Shown: positions 42,536-52,200, counted from the stretch's first letter. The stretch: 64,000 nt of DNA from Halorussus rarus (GCF_003369835.1 NZ_QPMJ01000001.1:620001-684000); one strand, 5' to 3'. Made by a program: numbers and translations. The notes: generated from the letters alone by a model not told the origin.

Positions 42536-42733
42536 ACGGTCACCGGTAAACGCGTCGGGGAAAAGTCAGTTCCGAATCCGGACGGGCGGCTGCGGCGTCC
42601 CGTCGCCGGCAACTCGCTCGCACACCGCGTTCGCGCCGCCGGAAATGTCGCTACCGAACAGGTTCGGCACCCCCTCGACCTCGGAGAACTAGCAAAAAGC
42701 CTATAGTCGAGAATCAGCTATCCTCAGGTAGAG

Positions 42734-43006
42734 ATGGTACAGATGATTCCACTGTTCGGACCCGTGCCCGGCGGGATGGAGATGATGGTGATCCTCCTCA
42801 TCGCCGTCCTGCTGTTCGGCGCGAACAAGATCCCGAAGCTGGCCCGCTCGACCGGCGAGGCCATGGGCGAGTTCAAGAAGGGCCGTCAGGAAGTCGAGGA
42901 GGAACTGCAGGAGATGCAGAACCCCGACGCGACCAGCACCGACACCGTCAACGACGCGTCGCCCGACACGGCCACCGAGACCGACACGGAAACCAACACC
43001 AACTGA
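42734..43006 (+). CDS. tatA: TatA, twin-arginine translocase pore subunit
   Basis: 90 residues. One N-terminal membrane helix (about 14-31: GMEMMVILLIAVLLFGANKI), then the family hinge FGANKIPKLARSTGEAMGEF, an amphipathic helix and an acidic, Thr-rich tail. It is the TatA/E type and should form the Tat channel with TatC. Haloarchaea export many folded proteins through Tat. It stands alone, as haloarchaeal tatA copies often do; tatC is not in the window. A T6 run directly follows the gene. Confidence 0.93.
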   Translation: MVQMIPLFGPVPGGMEMMVILLIAVLLFGANKIPKLARSTGEAMGEFKKGRQEVEEELQEMQNPDATSTDTVNDASPDTATETDTETNTN

Positions 43007-43010
43007 CCGC

Positions 43011-43016
43011 TTTTTT
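43011..43016 (+). terminator. T-run after tatA
   Basis: TTTTTT starts 5 nt after the tatA stop and ends 3 nt before the tRNA-Arg gene. Archaeal transcription can end at such runs. Confidence 0.4.
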
Positions 43017-43019
43017 GTG

Positions 43020-43092
43020 GGGCGTGTGGCCTAGTGGATAGGGCAGAAGGTTCCTAACCCTCTGATCGCGGGTTCGAATCCCGTCACGCCCG
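43020..43092 (+). tRNA. tRNA-Arg (anticodon CCT)
   Basis: The 7-bp acceptor GGGCGTG pairs fully with CACGCCC, with discriminator G at 43092. The anticodon loop TTCCTAA gives CCT. The T arm is GCGGG-TTCGAAT-CCCGT with a G-T pair at its base. No intron. One A-C mismatch sits in the anticodon stem. Length 73, no encoded CCA. It begins 3 nt after the T6 run following tatA. Copies of its 3' end lie downstream. Confidence 0.95.
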
Positions 43093-43311
43093 TTCTCGTG
43101 TCGAGCAACGCGAGACCGAGAACGAAGCCTGCGGGATTCGAATCAGGGAGGTCGCGCGCAGCGGAGCGAGCACGTCCGACCGTGGTTCGAATCCCGTCAC
43201 GCCCGCTCGGCTTCACTGCGTTCAGCCTCGCGGGCGTGACGACCCTCGCGAACAAACCGCGTTCGCTCGGTCCCGTCACGCCCGCTCTCGTGTCGAGCGA
43301 CGCGAGACCGG
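43080..43311 (+). repeat. tRNA-Arg 3'-end copies and inverted repeat
   Basis: After the tRNA, its last 22 bases recur exactly at 43184-43205 and its last 14 at 43271-43284. The sequence after the tRNA (CTCGTGTCGAGC-ACGCGAGACC, 43094-43117) recurs with one or two changes after the third copy (43286-43309), giving a direct repeat of about 38-40 bp with 192-bp spacing. CGTCACGCCCGC (43195-43206) and GCGGGCGTGACG (43230-43241) form a perfect 12-bp inverted repeat. Confidence 0.85.
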
Positions 43312-43552
43312 AAGCAAAGTGTACGGATTCGAGCTCTCACATTGCAGATTCGGGACGGCCAGAAGGATCGCACGCCCGACCGTCCCGCACGGTCTTCACT
43401 CGCACGCGTTCCGCGCCAGCAGTTCGCAACGCTAGCTATCGAACACCCCGCCGGCCGCCCCTCGAATACGTATACGGGGTAGGGTTACACGGTCGTCGTC
43501 CCTACGAAGGAGTGATGACTACGAAATCTCTCGCCCCGGGAACGGTGGTACG

Positions 43553-43843
43553 GTGATCTGGCAGGATCTCGTCTTCCTCGTCGGAAGCGTGCTCTCCATC
43601 GTCTTCCTCGCCCCGACGCTGCGCGACCACACGGCCCGGGTTCCGCTCGGGACCAGCCTCCCGTCGGCGCTCATCGGCGTCGTCTACGGCGCGAGCTTCT
43701 ACACCATGGGAATGTCGTTCTCGGCCACCGGGTCGTTGCTCACCGGCGTCCTCTGGGCGGGCATCGCGGCGCTCCGCTCGCCGTCGCTGTCGGGGAGCCT
43801 CTCGGAGGAACTTTCCGCGGTTCGGTCGCGGCTGTCGAACTGA
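43553..43843 (+). CDS. Small haloarchaeal membrane protein
   Basis: 96 residues from a GTG at 43553. Three hydrophobic helices: LVFLVGSVLSIVFLAPTL, GTSLPSALIGVVYGASFYTM and ATGSLLTGVLWAGIAALRS, then a short soluble tail. I do not know the family; the size and helix pattern recall haloarchaeal hypothetical membrane proteins with a PTL/R motif after helix 1. It follows the tRNA-Arg remnant area (460 bp without another gene). Confidence 0.65.
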   Translation: MIWQDLVFLVGSVLSIVFLAPTLRDHTARVPLGTSLPSALIGVVYGASFYTMGMSFSATGSLLTGVLWAGIAALRSPSLSGSLSEELSAVRSRLSN

Positions 43844-43934
43844 CCGGCCGCTGTTCTCGCCCGTTCTGTTCTTCGACTGAAAAATAGACAGCTGACAGCG
43901 CGTGCGCGACTACCTATCTGACGCCACGTTCGTC

Positions 43935-44501
43935 CTATCCGTCGCCGTGTTCGTCGGTGATGACGACCTCGCCGTCCCGAACGTCGACGTTGATCAGCGT
44001 CTTGACGTCGTAGTCGGTGTTGTCGAGCTCGTTCGGCCCCTCCTTCTTGATGACCGCCAGCACGTCGGCCACGTCCGCGCCGATGTGTTCGAGGGCCTCC
44101 GTGATGGCCTTCATCGTGCCGCCCGTGCTGAGCACGTCGTCGAGCAGGAGGACGCGGTCGCCCTCGTGGACGTTGTTGACGTACATCTCGTTCTCGGAGT
44201 AGCCGGTCTGCTGGGAGAGCGCGACCTCGCCCTCGAGGCCGTACTCGCGCTTGCGGATGACCACCAGCGGGATGTCGGTCATCAGCGAGACCGCGGTCGA
44301 GATGTGGATTCCCATCGCGGCGGGGGTGACGATCTTGTCGACGTCCTCGAGTTCGGCCTTCCGGATGATCCGGATGACGATCTCGCGCAGCAGACTCGGT
44401 TCGAGGACCGGAATTCCGTCGCTGATGGGGTGGACGAAGTAGTGGTAGCCGTCTTTCTCGATGATGGGGGCGTCCAACAGGGACCGCTTGAGCTTATCCA
44501 T
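43935..44501 (-). CDS. hpt: Hypoxanthine/guanine phosphoribosyltransferase (archaeal type)
   Basis: 188 residues from [20 protein letters not shown] at 44501. The PRPP-binding loop is [18 protein letters not shown], and [20 protein letters not shown] with [20 protein letters not shown] provides the rest of the site. This archaeal subfamily (PyrE/Apt-like in sequence) converts hypoxanthine or guanine plus PRPP to IMP or GMP in purine salvage. A TATA-like TTTTATT at 44523-44529 on this strand suggests a leaderless start at 44501. It is divergent from the Mrp operon. Confidence 0.9.
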   Translation of the reverse strand: MDKLKRSLLDAPIIEKDGYHYFVHPISDGIPVLEPSLLREIVIRIIRKAELEDVDKIVTPAAMGIHISTAVSLMTDIPLVVIRKREYGLEGEVALSQQTGYSENEMYVNNVHEGDRVLLLDDVLSTGGTMKAITEALEHIGADVADVLAVIKKEGPNELDNTDYDVKTLINVDVRDGEVVITDEHGDG

Positions 44502-44727
44502 GTTGGGGGTACTCGACGGGTCAATAAAAGGTGACGGAATCGGGCGCCCGCGGGCCCGATTCGCACGCGAGGCGTCCCCACGGTTCATCACCCGGGCACT
44601 CGGACCCGCCCGGAACCCCGAGCGACGGACTCGACCGCCAGTCGTCGGCCGGCCCGTCCGGTCGTACCCCCGCGAATCGACACCCGATTTGAGAACTGTT
44701 AAGTCCGGTCCCCGGTGAGTCTCGCAC

Positions 44728-47118
44728 GTGCTACAGACACCGGACCCGGCAGCGTCGGCGGTACTCGCCGTCGTGTTCCTGCCGTTCGCCGCGGCCGCGC
44801 TGGTGCCGCTCGTCTACCGCGCACTCGGCGAGCGCACCGCCTACTACGCGGCCGCGGTCGCGCTGGCCTGCTTCGGACTCGTGGCCAGCCAGTACGGCGC
44901 GCACGGCGCGGTCACGGTCCCGTGGATTCCCTCGCTCGGTGTCTCGGTGAGCTTCTACGTCGACGGGCTCTCGCTCCTCATCGGCTTCCTGGCCAGCGGG
45001 GTGGGCGTCCTCATCCTCACCTACTCGGGCGGCTACATGCACGGGGAACCGGCCCAGCCCAAGTACTACGCCGCGCTGCTCGCGTTCATGGGGTCGATGC
45101 TCGGCGTGGCGTTCGCCGCCGACCTCGTCGCACTGTTCGTCTTCTGGGAGCTGACGAGCCTCTCGTCGTTCATCCTCATCGGCCACTACCAGCGACAGGG
45201 GAGTTCGCAGTACGCGGCCCGGAAATCGATGCTCATCACTGTGTCGGGCGGCCTCTTCATGCTCGTGGGCTTCCTGCTGCTCCACGACGTACTGCTCGAC
45301 GTGACGACGGCGTCGAACGCGTTCAACATCGTCTGGATGCTGGAGAACGCCGAACTGGTCCAGGAGGAGCTGCGGGCCGCCGGGATGTTCCTGCCGGTCC
45401 TCGCGCTCGTGGGTATCGGCGCGGCCGCCAAGTCCGCGCAGGTCCCGCTCCACATCTGGCTGCCCAACGCAATGGAGGCGCCCACGCCGGTCTCGGCGTT
45501 CCTGCACTCGGCGACGATGGTCAAGGCGGGCGTCTACCTCCTCGGGCGGCTCCGGCCGATTCTGGTCGGCGAGGAGTGGCAGCTGCTGTTCGCTGTCCTC
45601 GGCCTGACGACGATGACCGTCGCCGCCATCCTGGCGGTGGGCGCGACCGACATCAAGGAGCTGTTGGCGTACTCGACCGCCAGCCACCTCGGGCTCATCG
45701 TGGCCGGGTTCGGCTTCGTCTCGGAGCTCGGCGGCGAGACCGGCGCGTTCCACATCGTCAACCACGCGGCGTTCAAGGCCGCGCTGTTCCTCGTGGCCGG
45801 TATCATCGCCCACGAGGCCGGCACCCGGAAGATTGAGAACCTCGGCGGGCTCTGGGAGGACCTCCCCGTCACGGGGGCCATCACCGCCGTCGCGGCGCTC
45901 GGGATGGCGGGGGTCCCGCCGTTCAACGGCTTCTACTCCAAGGAGCTCCTCTTCGAGGCCGCGTGGGAGGCCGCCGCGCACGCGGGCGGCCTCGCGTGGC
46001 TCTACCCCGCGGTCGCCGTCTTCGGCAGCGTCTTCACCTTCCTCTACTCCATCAAGTTCCTGATGCTGTTCTTCGGCGAGAAGCCGACGGGCCTCCACAG
46101 CGTCCACTCGCCGCCGAAGGTGATGCTCGCGCCGCCGCTTCTGCTCGGCGTCCTCGCGGGCGCCATCAGCATCGGCGGCGTCCTCGGGACGTTCGGCGTC
46201 CACTTCGCGCCGTTCGACCACTTCGTCGGCGAGGTGTGGGCCAGCACCCTCCCGCCGGCGGCCGAGGGCCACGCGTTCCACTACTACGTGCCGACCCACC
46301 TGACCCCGGCGGCCGCGATGAGCGCGGTCACCATCGCGCTGGGCGCGGCGGCCTATCCGTTCTACGACCGGCTCCACCGCGGCGTGAACCGGCTGACCGA
46401 CGTCGACCTCCTGCGGGCCAACTGGTACTACGATTCGGCGGTGTTCGGCGTCAACGGCTGGAGCGACGCCGCGGCCGGCCGCATCCAGAACGGCCTGCTC
46501 CGGACGTACGCCACGTGGGCGATGGCCGGGGTCGCCGCGCTCGCGCTCGCCGGCTACGCCGCCGCGGGCGTGGGCGTCCCGGGCTTCTCGGGCTTCTCGG
46601 TGACCCTGGCCATGGCGCTCGTGCTGGGGGTCGCGATCGTCGGCGCGCTCGCGGTGTCCATCGCGCCCTCGCACATCTCGGGCGTGCTGACCCTCTCGAT
46701 CCTGGGGTTCATGGTCGCGGTGTTCTACGTCCTCGCGGACGCGCCCGACCTCGCGCTGACCCAGCTGGTCGTCGAGACGCTCCTGCTGGTCATCTTCCTG
46801 CTCGTCCTCGACAAGCTGCCGGCGTTCTACGGCAACGCGGGTCGGGGCAAGATGGTTCGGGACGGCGCGCTCTCGGTCGTCGTCGGCGCGACCGTGTTCG
46901 TGACCGTGCTGGTCTCGACCGCGGCCGCGCCCGCCGAGAGCATCGCCGGCGAGTTCCTGGAGCTGTCGGTCCCCGAGGGCGGCGGCGGCAACGTCGTCAA
47001 CGTCATCCTGGTGGACTTCCGGGCGTTCGACACGATGGGCGAGATATCGGTCGTCGCGATGGCGGCCCTCTCGGTGTTGACGCTGGTCGCGATGCGAGAG
47101 CGAGGTGAGACCCAATGA
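44728..47118 (+). CDS. mnhA: Na+/H+ antiporter Mrp/Mnh subunit A
   Basis: 796 residues from a GTG at 44728. It is related to NuoL: about 20 membrane helices with [60 protein letters not shown] and [20 protein letters not shown]. The C-terminal part from about 640 ([20 protein letters not shown]) is the MrpA tail with the DUF4040-type proton region. First of seven overlapping genes, A to G. The complex exchanges cytoplasmic Na+ for H+ and supports pH and sodium balance. Confidence 0.95.
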   Translation: MLQTPDPAASAVLAVVFLPFAAAALVPLVYRALGERTAYYAAAVALACFGLVASQYGAHGAVTVPWIPSLGVSVSFYVDGLSLLIGFLASGVGVLILTYSGGYMHGEPAQPKYYAALLAFMGSMLGVAFAADLVALFVFWELTSLSSFILIGHYQRQGSSQYAARKSMLITVSGGLFMLVGFLLLHDVLLDVTTASNAFNIVWMLENAELVQEELRAAGMFLPVLALVGIGAAAKSAQVPLHIWLPNAMEAPTPVSAFLHSATMVKAGVYLLGRLRPILVGEEWQLLFAVLGLTTMTVAAILAVGATDIKELLAYSTASHLGLIVAGFGFVSELGGETGAFHIVNHAAFKAALFLVAGIIAHEAGTRKIENLGGLWEDLPVTGAITAVAALGMAGVPPFNGFYSKELLFEAAWEAAAHAGGLAWLYPAVAVFGSVFTFLYSIKFLMLFFGEKPTGLHSVHSPPKVMLAPPLLLGVLAGAISIGGVLGTFGVHFAPFDHFVGEVWASTLPPAAEGHAFHYYVPTHLTPAAAMSAVTIALGAAAYPFYDRLHRGVNRLTDVDLLRANWYYDSAVFGVNGWSDAAAGRIQNGLLRTYATWAMAGVAALALAGYAAAGVGVPGFSGFSVTLAMALVLGVAIVGALAVSIAPSHISGVLTLSILGFMVAVFYVLADAPDLALTQLVVETLLLVIFLLVLDKLPAFYGNAGRGKMVRDGALSVVVGATVFVTVLVSTAAAPAESIAGEFLELSVPEGGGGNVVNVILVDFRAFDTMGEISVVAMAALSVLTLVAMRERGETQ

Positions 47119-47579
47119 GCACGGTAATCGCGCGGACAGTCACGCGGACAGTGGTACCGCTCATCCTCGTGACCGCCGTCGCCCTGCTGCTGCAGGGCCA
47201 CAACCTCCCCGGCGGCGGCTTCATCGGCGGGGTGCTCACGGTGACGGCGTTCGCGGTGATATACGTCATCTACGGACTGGACTACCTGCAGGAGGAGCTG
47301 CTTCACCAGTTCCGCGACCCGCTGCTGGAGTCGTTCCAGCACGGCATCGTGGCCAACTACCAGATCGCCTTCGCGGTCGGGCTGGCGGTCGCCGCGGTCG
47401 CCGGCCTCGTGCCGCTGCTGTTCGGGTACAACTTCCTCTATCAGTCCCACTGGTATCTCCCGGCCCTGCCGATCTACGGAGAACTCCACGTCGCGAGCGC
47501 CCTCGCCTTCGACCTCGGCGTCTACTTCGTGGTGGTCGGCGCGCTGCTCACGATCCTCGCGGTGGTGGGAACCGAATGA
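47115..47579 (+). CDS. mnhB: Na+/H+ antiporter Mrp/Mnh subunit B
   Basis: 154 residues, MnhB domain. The conserved opening VTAVALLLQGHNLPGGGFIG (GHNLPGGGF) is complete, followed by four helices. Its ATG overlaps the mnhA stop by 4 nt (ATGA). It is the membrane subunit next to MrpA in the antiporter. A long amphipathic connection (EELLHQFRDPLLESFQHGIV) lies after helix 2. Confidence 0.95.
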   Translation: MSTVIARTVTRTVVPLILVTAVALLLQGHNLPGGGFIGGVLTVTAFAVIYVIYGLDYLQEELLHQFRDPLLESFQHGIVANYQIAFAVGLAVAAVAGLVPLLFGYNFLYQSHWYLPALPIYGELHVASALAFDLGVYFVVVGALLTILAVVGTE

Positions 47580-47932
47580 CCGCGACCGAACCGCAGTTCG
47601 TGCTCGCGGTCGTCCTCGGGACCCTGTTCGCCCTGGGGACCTTCCTCGTGCTGCGCCGGGACGTCGTGCGCGTGGTCTGGGGCGTCACCATCATCAGCCA
47701 GTCGGCGAACGTCTACCTCGTGACGATGGGCGGGTTCGCCGGCGGGGTCCCCATCCTGGGTCACGGCGGTCACGGCGGCGGTCACGCCGCGACCGACCCG
47801 CTGGTCCAGGCGCTCGTGCTGACCGCCATCGTCATCGGCTTCGGCACGACCGCGTTCGCGCTCGTGCTGACCTATCGGGTGTACGAGGAGCACGGCACCA
47901 TCGACCTGCTCGAACTGGGTGATCGCGCGTGA
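47576..47932 (+). CDS. mnhC: Na+/H+ antiporter Mrp/Mnh subunit C
   Basis: 118 residues, NuoK-like, from the ATG at 47576 that overlaps the mnhB stop. Three helices: FVLAVVLGTLFALGTFLVLR, VVWGVTIISQSANVYLVTMG and the C-terminal DPLVQALVLTAIVIGFGTTA with the family signature (DPLxQALVLTAIVI). A His/Gly-rich loop, GHGGHGGGHAA, between helices 2 and 3 might bind metal; it occurs in some haloarchaeal homologues too, as far as I recall. Confidence 0.95.
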   Translation: MTATEPQFVLAVVLGTLFALGTFLVLRRDVVRVVWGVTIISQSANVYLVTMGGFAGGVPILGHGGHGGGHAATDPLVQALVLTAIVIGFGTTAFALVLTYRVYEEHGTIDLLELGDRA

Positions 47933-49551
47933 GCCAGCAGTTCGTCATCGCGCCGCTGCTCGTCGGACTGGTCACCGCCATCGCGACCCTGCTGACCCGG
48001 CGGTTCGGCAGGGCGCAGGTCACCCTCAGCCTGCTCGGCGGCCTCGGCTACGTCGCGGCGGTCGCGTGGCTGGTCTCGTCGGTCGACCCGCTGGGCGCCG
48101 GCAACGTCGTCAGCTACCAGCTCTCGGGCTGGCAGGCGCCGTTCGGCATCACGCTGGTCGCCGACCCGCTGTCGGCGTTCATGCTCGCGTTCTCGGCGGT
48201 CGTCGCGCTCGCCGCGCTGGTCTTCTCGGCGTCGTACGTCGACAGCTTCGGCCAGCGGGTCTCGTACCACCCGCTGTTCCACTTCATGCTGGTCGGGGTC
48301 ACGGGGTCGTTCCTCACCGGCGACATCTTCAACCTCTTCGTCTGGTTCGAGGTGATGCTGATGTCGAGCTACGTGCTCGTGGTGTTCTACAGCGGGCCCG
48401 AGCACACCCGGGCCGCGCTCCACTACGTGGTGCTGAACCTGGTGGGGAGCGCGGTGATGCTGCTGGCCATCGGCGGCATCTACTCGACCACAGGGACGCT
48501 CAACATGGCCGACCTCTCGCGGCGGGTGGCCGACCCCGCGGCGTACGGCGGCTTCTCGGTCGCGCCCGTGCTCGGTCTCTCGGCGCTGCTGTTCGCGGTG
48601 TTCGCGCTCAAGGCCGGCCTCGCGCCGTTCCAGTTCTGGGTGCCCGCGGCGTACCGCGCGGCGCCCGCGCCGGTGTCGGCGATGCTGGCCGGCGTGGTCA
48701 AGAAGGTCGGCGTCTACGCCATCATCAGGGTGTACTTCACGGTGTTCGCCGGGGCCGCCATCTCCGGCCTCTCGCTGCCCGGCCTGTCGGTCCCCGACGG
48801 CGGGAGCGCCCTGCTGTCGTTCTACGGCCCGGTGCTGTTCCTGATGGCCGCCGCCAGCATCGTCGTGGGCGGTCTGGGCGCGGTCGGCCGCGACGACATC
48901 GACGGGCTGCTCGCGTACTCCTCCATCGGTCAGGTCGGGTTCATCGTCCTGCCGCTGGCCATCGCGGCGACCGCGACCAGCCAGGAGATCCGGGTGCTCG
49001 GCGTCGCGGCCGCGCTGGTGTACGCGCTGAACCACGGCTTCGCCAAGAGCCTGCTGTTCATGGCCAGCGGCGCGGTGTACGACGCGGTCGGCACCGAGGA
49101 GTTCCCCGACCTCGGCGGGCTCTCGGAGACCGCGCCGTGGCTCTCGGCCGGCTTCTTCGTCGGCGCGCTCGCGCTCATCGGCATCCCGCCGCTGTCGGGC
49201 TTCTTCGGCAAGCTACTCGTCTTCGACGCGGCCGGCCGGACGGGCTCGACGGTCGGGATCGCCGTCGCGCTGTTCGGCGCGATACTCACCATCGCGTACT
49301 TCTCGCGGGCCTGGAACCGCGGGTTCTGGGGCGAGCCCTCGCTGCTCGTCCAGCACGGCGAGGCCCGGTTCTCGCTGGTCGCTGTCGTGGTCGCGCTCGC
49401 GCTGGCCATCGCCGTGCTGGGCGTCGGCTTCGACGTCGTGATGCGGGCGGCCGAGGCCGGTGCGCACGCCGCGCTCGACCGCCAGGGGTACATCGACGCG
49501 GTCCTCTCGGGGGCCGAGAGCGCCGCCACCGGCGGGGGAGGTGGTCACTGA
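47929..49551 (+). CDS. mnhD: Na+/H+ antiporter Mrp/Mnh subunit D
   Basis: 540 residues from a GTG overlapping the mnhC stop (GTGA). NuoN/NuoM-like, about 14 helices. Motifs: TGDIFNLFVWFEVMLMSSYV, AGLAPFQFWVPAAYRAAPAP, YSSIGQVGFIVLPLAIAATA and the lysine of AGVVKKVGVYAIIRVYF, all expected for proton or sodium translocation. It works with MnhA in the antiporter. The stop overlaps the mnhE start by one base (TGATG). Confidence 0.95.
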   Translation: MSQQFVIAPLLVGLVTAIATLLTRRFGRAQVTLSLLGGLGYVAAVAWLVSSVDPLGAGNVVSYQLSGWQAPFGITLVADPLSAFMLAFSAVVALAALVFSASYVDSFGQRVSYHPLFHFMLVGVTGSFLTGDIFNLFVWFEVMLMSSYVLVVFYSGPEHTRAALHYVVLNLVGSAVMLLAIGGIYSTTGTLNMADLSRRVADPAAYGGFSVAPVLGLSALLFAVFALKAGLAPFQFWVPAAYRAAPAPVSAMLAGVVKKVGVYAIIRVYFTVFAGAAISGLSLPGLSVPDGGSALLSFYGPVLFLMAAASIVVGGLGAVGRDDIDGLLAYSSIGQVGFIVLPLAIAATATSQEIRVLGVAAALVYALNHGFAKSLLFMASGAVYDAVGTEEFPDLGGLSETAPWLSAGFFVGALALIGIPPLSGFFGKLLVFDAAGRTGSTVGIAVALFGAILTIAYFSRAWNRGFWGEPSLLVQHGEARFSLVAVVVALALAIAVLGVGFDVVMRAAEAGAHAALDRQGYIDAVLSGAESAATGGGGGH

Positions 49552-50216
49552 TGAAGCCCCGCAAGTGGCCCGTGGTCGGCGTCCTGCTCGCGGTGCTGTG
49601 GCTGTTCGTCCGCGGCGTCGCGCTCGACCCGGCCGCCATCCTGGGCGAGTTCCTCATCGGACTGGGCTTCGGCCTGCCGGTCGCGTTCGCGTTCCGGCGG
49701 TTCTACACCGAGCGGACCGACCTCACCCGGAACCTCCGGGCGCTGCCCTACGCGGCCGTCTACGTCGGGCTGTTCCTCAAGGAACTGCTCACCGCGAACT
49801 TCGACGTGGCCTACCGCGTGCTCGCGCCGGGGATGCCCATCGAGCCCGACGTGGTGGTCGTCCCGCTCCGGGTCGAGACCGACGCGGCCGTCACCACCAT
49901 CGCCAACTCCATCACGCTGACCCCCGGCACGCTCACCATGGACCACGACGAGGAGACCAACACGCTGTACGTCCACGGCATCACCGGCCGGAACCGCGAG
50001 GCCGTGGTCGAGCCCATCCGGGCGTGGGAGGACTACGCGCTTGTCATCTTCGACGAGGAGCGCAAGCCCGGCGACCCGGTCCCGGAGGTCCCGGTCGCGA
50101 CCCGGGAGGGCCGCGCCGACGGTGGCGCCCGCGAGCGGAGCGAGGGCGACGGAGCGGGCGACGACCGTGACCCGGCCGCCGACGCCTCCGAGGGAGGTGA
50201 GTCCGATGGCGAGTGA
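49551..50216 (+). CDS. mnhE: Na+/H+ antiporter Mrp/Mnh subunit E
   Basis: 221 residues from the ATG at 49551. Two N-terminal helices (GVLLAVLWLFVRGVALDPAA and FLIGLGFGLPVAFAF), then NLRALPYAAVYVGLFLKELL and the soluble C-terminal domain IANSITLTPGTLTMDHDEET (the SITLTPGT signature). A charged, disordered tail of about 45 residues follows, encoded largely where mnhF begins. The last 11 nt overlap mnhF. Confidence 0.94.
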   Translation: MKPRKWPVVGVLLAVLWLFVRGVALDPAAILGEFLIGLGFGLPVAFAFRRFYTERTDLTRNLRALPYAAVYVGLFLKELLTANFDVAYRVLAPGMPIEPDVVVVPLRVETDAAVTTIANSITLTPGTLTMDHDEETNTLYVHGITGRNREAVVEPIRAWEDYALVIFDEERKPGDPVPEVPVATREGRADGGARERSEGDGAGDDRDPAADASEGGESDGE

Positions 50217-50487
50217 CCTGCTCGGGGCGGTCCTGAACGGGGCGATCGTACTCACCGCGGCGCTCACCCTGTTCGCGGGCTACCGGGTCGTCCGGGGCCC
50301 GACGGTGCCCGACCGGGTGGTCGCGCTCGACACCATCGCGACCAACGTCGTCGCCATCGCGGGGCTGTACGCCCTGACGACCGGCGAGGGGCTGTTCGTC
50401 ACGGTGAGCCTCGTCCTGGCGATCATCGGGTTCATCAGCACCATCGCGGTCAGCCAGTACGTCATCGAAGGAGACATCATCGAGTGA
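50206..50487 (+). CDS. mnhF: Na+/H+ antiporter Mrp/Mnh subunit F
   Basis: 93 residues from the ATG at 50206. Three helices with the family motif YRVVRGPTVPDRVVALDTIA, followed by NVVAIAGLYALTTGEGLFVT and ISTIAVSQYVIEGDII. It overlaps mnhE by 11 nt and mnhG by 4 nt. Small essential membrane subunit of the Mrp complex. Confidence 0.94.
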   Translation: MASDLLGAVLNGAIVLTAALTLFAGYRVVRGPTVPDRVVALDTIATNVVAIAGLYALTTGEGLFVTVSLVLAIIGFISTIAVSQYVIEGDIIE

Positions 50488-50834
50488 CCATGAACGCCAT
50501 CCAACAGTTCGTCGTCGCGGCGCTCGTCGCCGTCGGGAGCTTCTTCCTGCTCATCGGCACGGTCGGCCTGCTCAGGTTCCCCGACGTGTACAATCGGATG
50601 CACGCCAGCAGCAAGGCGACCACGCTGGGCGCGTCCTCGATACTCCTCGCGGGATTCGCCTACTACGGGCCGCAGGGCGCGGGCCTGACCTCGCTGGTCG
50701 GCATCGTCTTCCTGTTCCTGACCGCGCCGACCGGCGCCCATCTCATCTCCCGGTCGGCCCACAAGATGGGCGTCCCGTTCTACGGCCAGGAGGCCGAGTG
50801 GCCCGAGGAAGTCGACGAACCGGGGTCGGACTGA
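50484..50834 (+). CDS. mnhG: Na+/H+ antiporter Mrp/Mnh subunit G
   Basis: 116 residues from the GTG at 50484 (overlapping the mnhF stop); the ATG at 50490 is an alternative. Three helices and the PhaG signature VGLLRFPDVYNRMHASSKAT with TSLVGIVFLFLTAPTGAHLI. It is the last gene of the operon; the convergent coaBC gene ends 1 nt after its stop, so there is no room for a separate terminator. Confidence 0.94.
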   Translation: MTMNAIQQFVVAALVAVGSFFLLIGTVGLLRFPDVYNRMHASSKATTLGASSILLAGFAYYGPQGAGLTSLVGIVFLFLTAPTGAHLISRSAHKMGVPFYGQEAEWPEEVDEPGSD

Positions 50835-50835
50835 C

Positions 50836-51990
50836 TCACAGTTCGTCGGCCAGCTGTTCGGCCACCCGCCAGCCCAGTCGCTCCTTCGACCCCTCGTACT
50901 CCCGGACGCTGTGCTCGCGGACGAACAGCGTCCGGGTCAGGTCGTCGCCCATGACCCCGGCGTCGTTGGCGACCACGAACGCGAGGTCGGCCCGCCGGAG
51001 CGTCTCGCGGGCCGCCGCGACCATCGCCTCGTCGTCGCCCGACGTCTCGGCCTTGAAGCCGACGACGGGCAGGTCGCCGGTCTCGCGGACCTCGTCGATG
51101 AGCTTCGGCGTGGGCGTCAGGTCGAGCGCGAGCTCCTGGCCGGACCGGATCTTCTCGTCGGCCGCCTCGACGGTGTAGTCCGATACCGCCGCGGCCGAGA
51201 CGACGGCGTCGGCCGCTCCACCCTCTACGCGGTCGAGCACCGCCTCGGTCATCTCGGCCGCGGTCTCGACGCTGGCGACCTCGGCGTAGGGTACGTCGTC
51301 GCCGTCGTGGACCAGCGTCACGTCCGCGCCGAGAGCGTAGCAGGCGCGCGCCACGGCCCGACCGGTCTTGCCCGACGACCGGTTCGTCAGCACGCGCACC
51401 GGGTCGACGGGTTCGCTGGTCGCGCCGCTGGTGACGACGACGTTCGCGCCGTCGAAGCGGTCGGGCGCGGTCGCGCGGGCGAGGTCGAGCGCGATGGCGT
51501 CCTCGGTGGCGATCTTTGCCTTTCCCTCCTCGATGCGGGGGTCGACGAACTCGACGCCCCACGACTCGACGCGGTCGATGGCGTCGAGGACGCCCGGGTG
51601 GTCGTACATGGGCTCGTGCATCGCGGGCGCGACGACCACCGGGACCCCTGCGCCGAGCGCGGTGGTCGCGCAGGTCGTGACCGGCGTGTCGTCGACCGCG
51701 GCCGCGATCTTGCCCACCGTGTTCGCGGTCGCGGGCGCGATCAGGAACACGTCCGCCCAGCCGTCGCGGCCGCACAGCTCGACGTGCTCGACCGCGCCGG
51801 TGATCTCGGTGACGACCGGGTTCTCGGTGGCGAACTCGACCGCCCACGGGTGGACGATACCGCGCGCGGCCCCGGTCGTGACCGCGCGGACCGACGCGCC
51901 CCGCCGCCGGAGTTCGTGGGCCAACTCGACTACCTTGACCGCCGCGATGCTGCCGGTCACCCCGAGCGCGACGTTGGTTCCCGCGAGCAT
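50836..51990 (-). CDS. coaBC: CoaBC: phosphopantothenoylcysteine synthetase/decarboxylase
   Basis: 384 residues, two enzymes in one chain. Residues 1-175 are the FMN-dependent decarboxylase CoaC (NVALGVTGSIAAVKVVELAH, IAPATANTVGKIAAAVDDTP, VVAPAMHEPMYDHP in place of the PAMNxxM motif). Residues 180-384 are the CTP-dependent ligase CoaB (VVTSGATSEPVDPVRVLTNR, SSGKTGRAVARA, VVSAAAVSDYTVEAADEKIR). It performs two steps of coenzyme A synthesis from 4'-phosphopantothenate. Archaea join these domains like bacteria. The PAMN asparagine is histidine here, which is worth a look at the active site. Confidence 0.95.
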   Translation of the reverse strand: MLAGTNVALGVTGSIAAVKVVELAHELRRRGASVRAVTTGAARGIVHPWAVEFATENPVVTEITGAVEHVELCGRDGWADVFLIAPATANTVGKIAAAVDDTPVTTCATTALGAGVPVVVAPAMHEPMYDHPGVLDAIDRVESWGVEFVDPRIEEGKAKIATEDAIALDLARATAPDRFDGANVVVTSGATSEPVDPVRVLTNRSSGKTGRAVARACYALGADVTLVHDGDDVPYAEVASVETAAEMTEAVLDRVEGGAADAVVSAAAVSDYTVEAADEKIRSGQELALDLTPTPKLIDEVRETGDLPVVGFKAETSGDDEAMVAAARETLRRADLAFVVANDAGVMGDDLTRTLFVREHSVREYEGSKERLGWRVAEQLADEL

Positions 51991-52200
51991 TACCCGACGT
52001 TCGGGTCCTGATAGGTTAAAGAGGTGCGGGTTGCAACGCCGCGCGTCGCCGACGGTTCGAATTCGGCGGCGACGACTCCCGGCATCCCTTAAAAATTGGT
52101 AAGCTTACATTGAAACAGTCGGAACGGTCGAAACGGACCGTTTGCAACCGTCGGGAGTGAGGGGCCGGTTAATGTACCCCCGGCACCAGGAGTGTCCTGT

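Noticed and set aside
43031..43556. Open frames on both strands in the tRNA-Arg remnant area
   Set aside because: They run through the tRNA and its repeated 3' ends, so their repeats are tRNA sequence rather than protein motifs.
44728..50834. Mrp operon considered as a novel respiratory or hydrogenase-type complex
   Set aside because: All seven genes match the standard A-G Mrp/Mnh antiporter in order and size; there are no NuoB/C/D/I or hydrogenase subunits.
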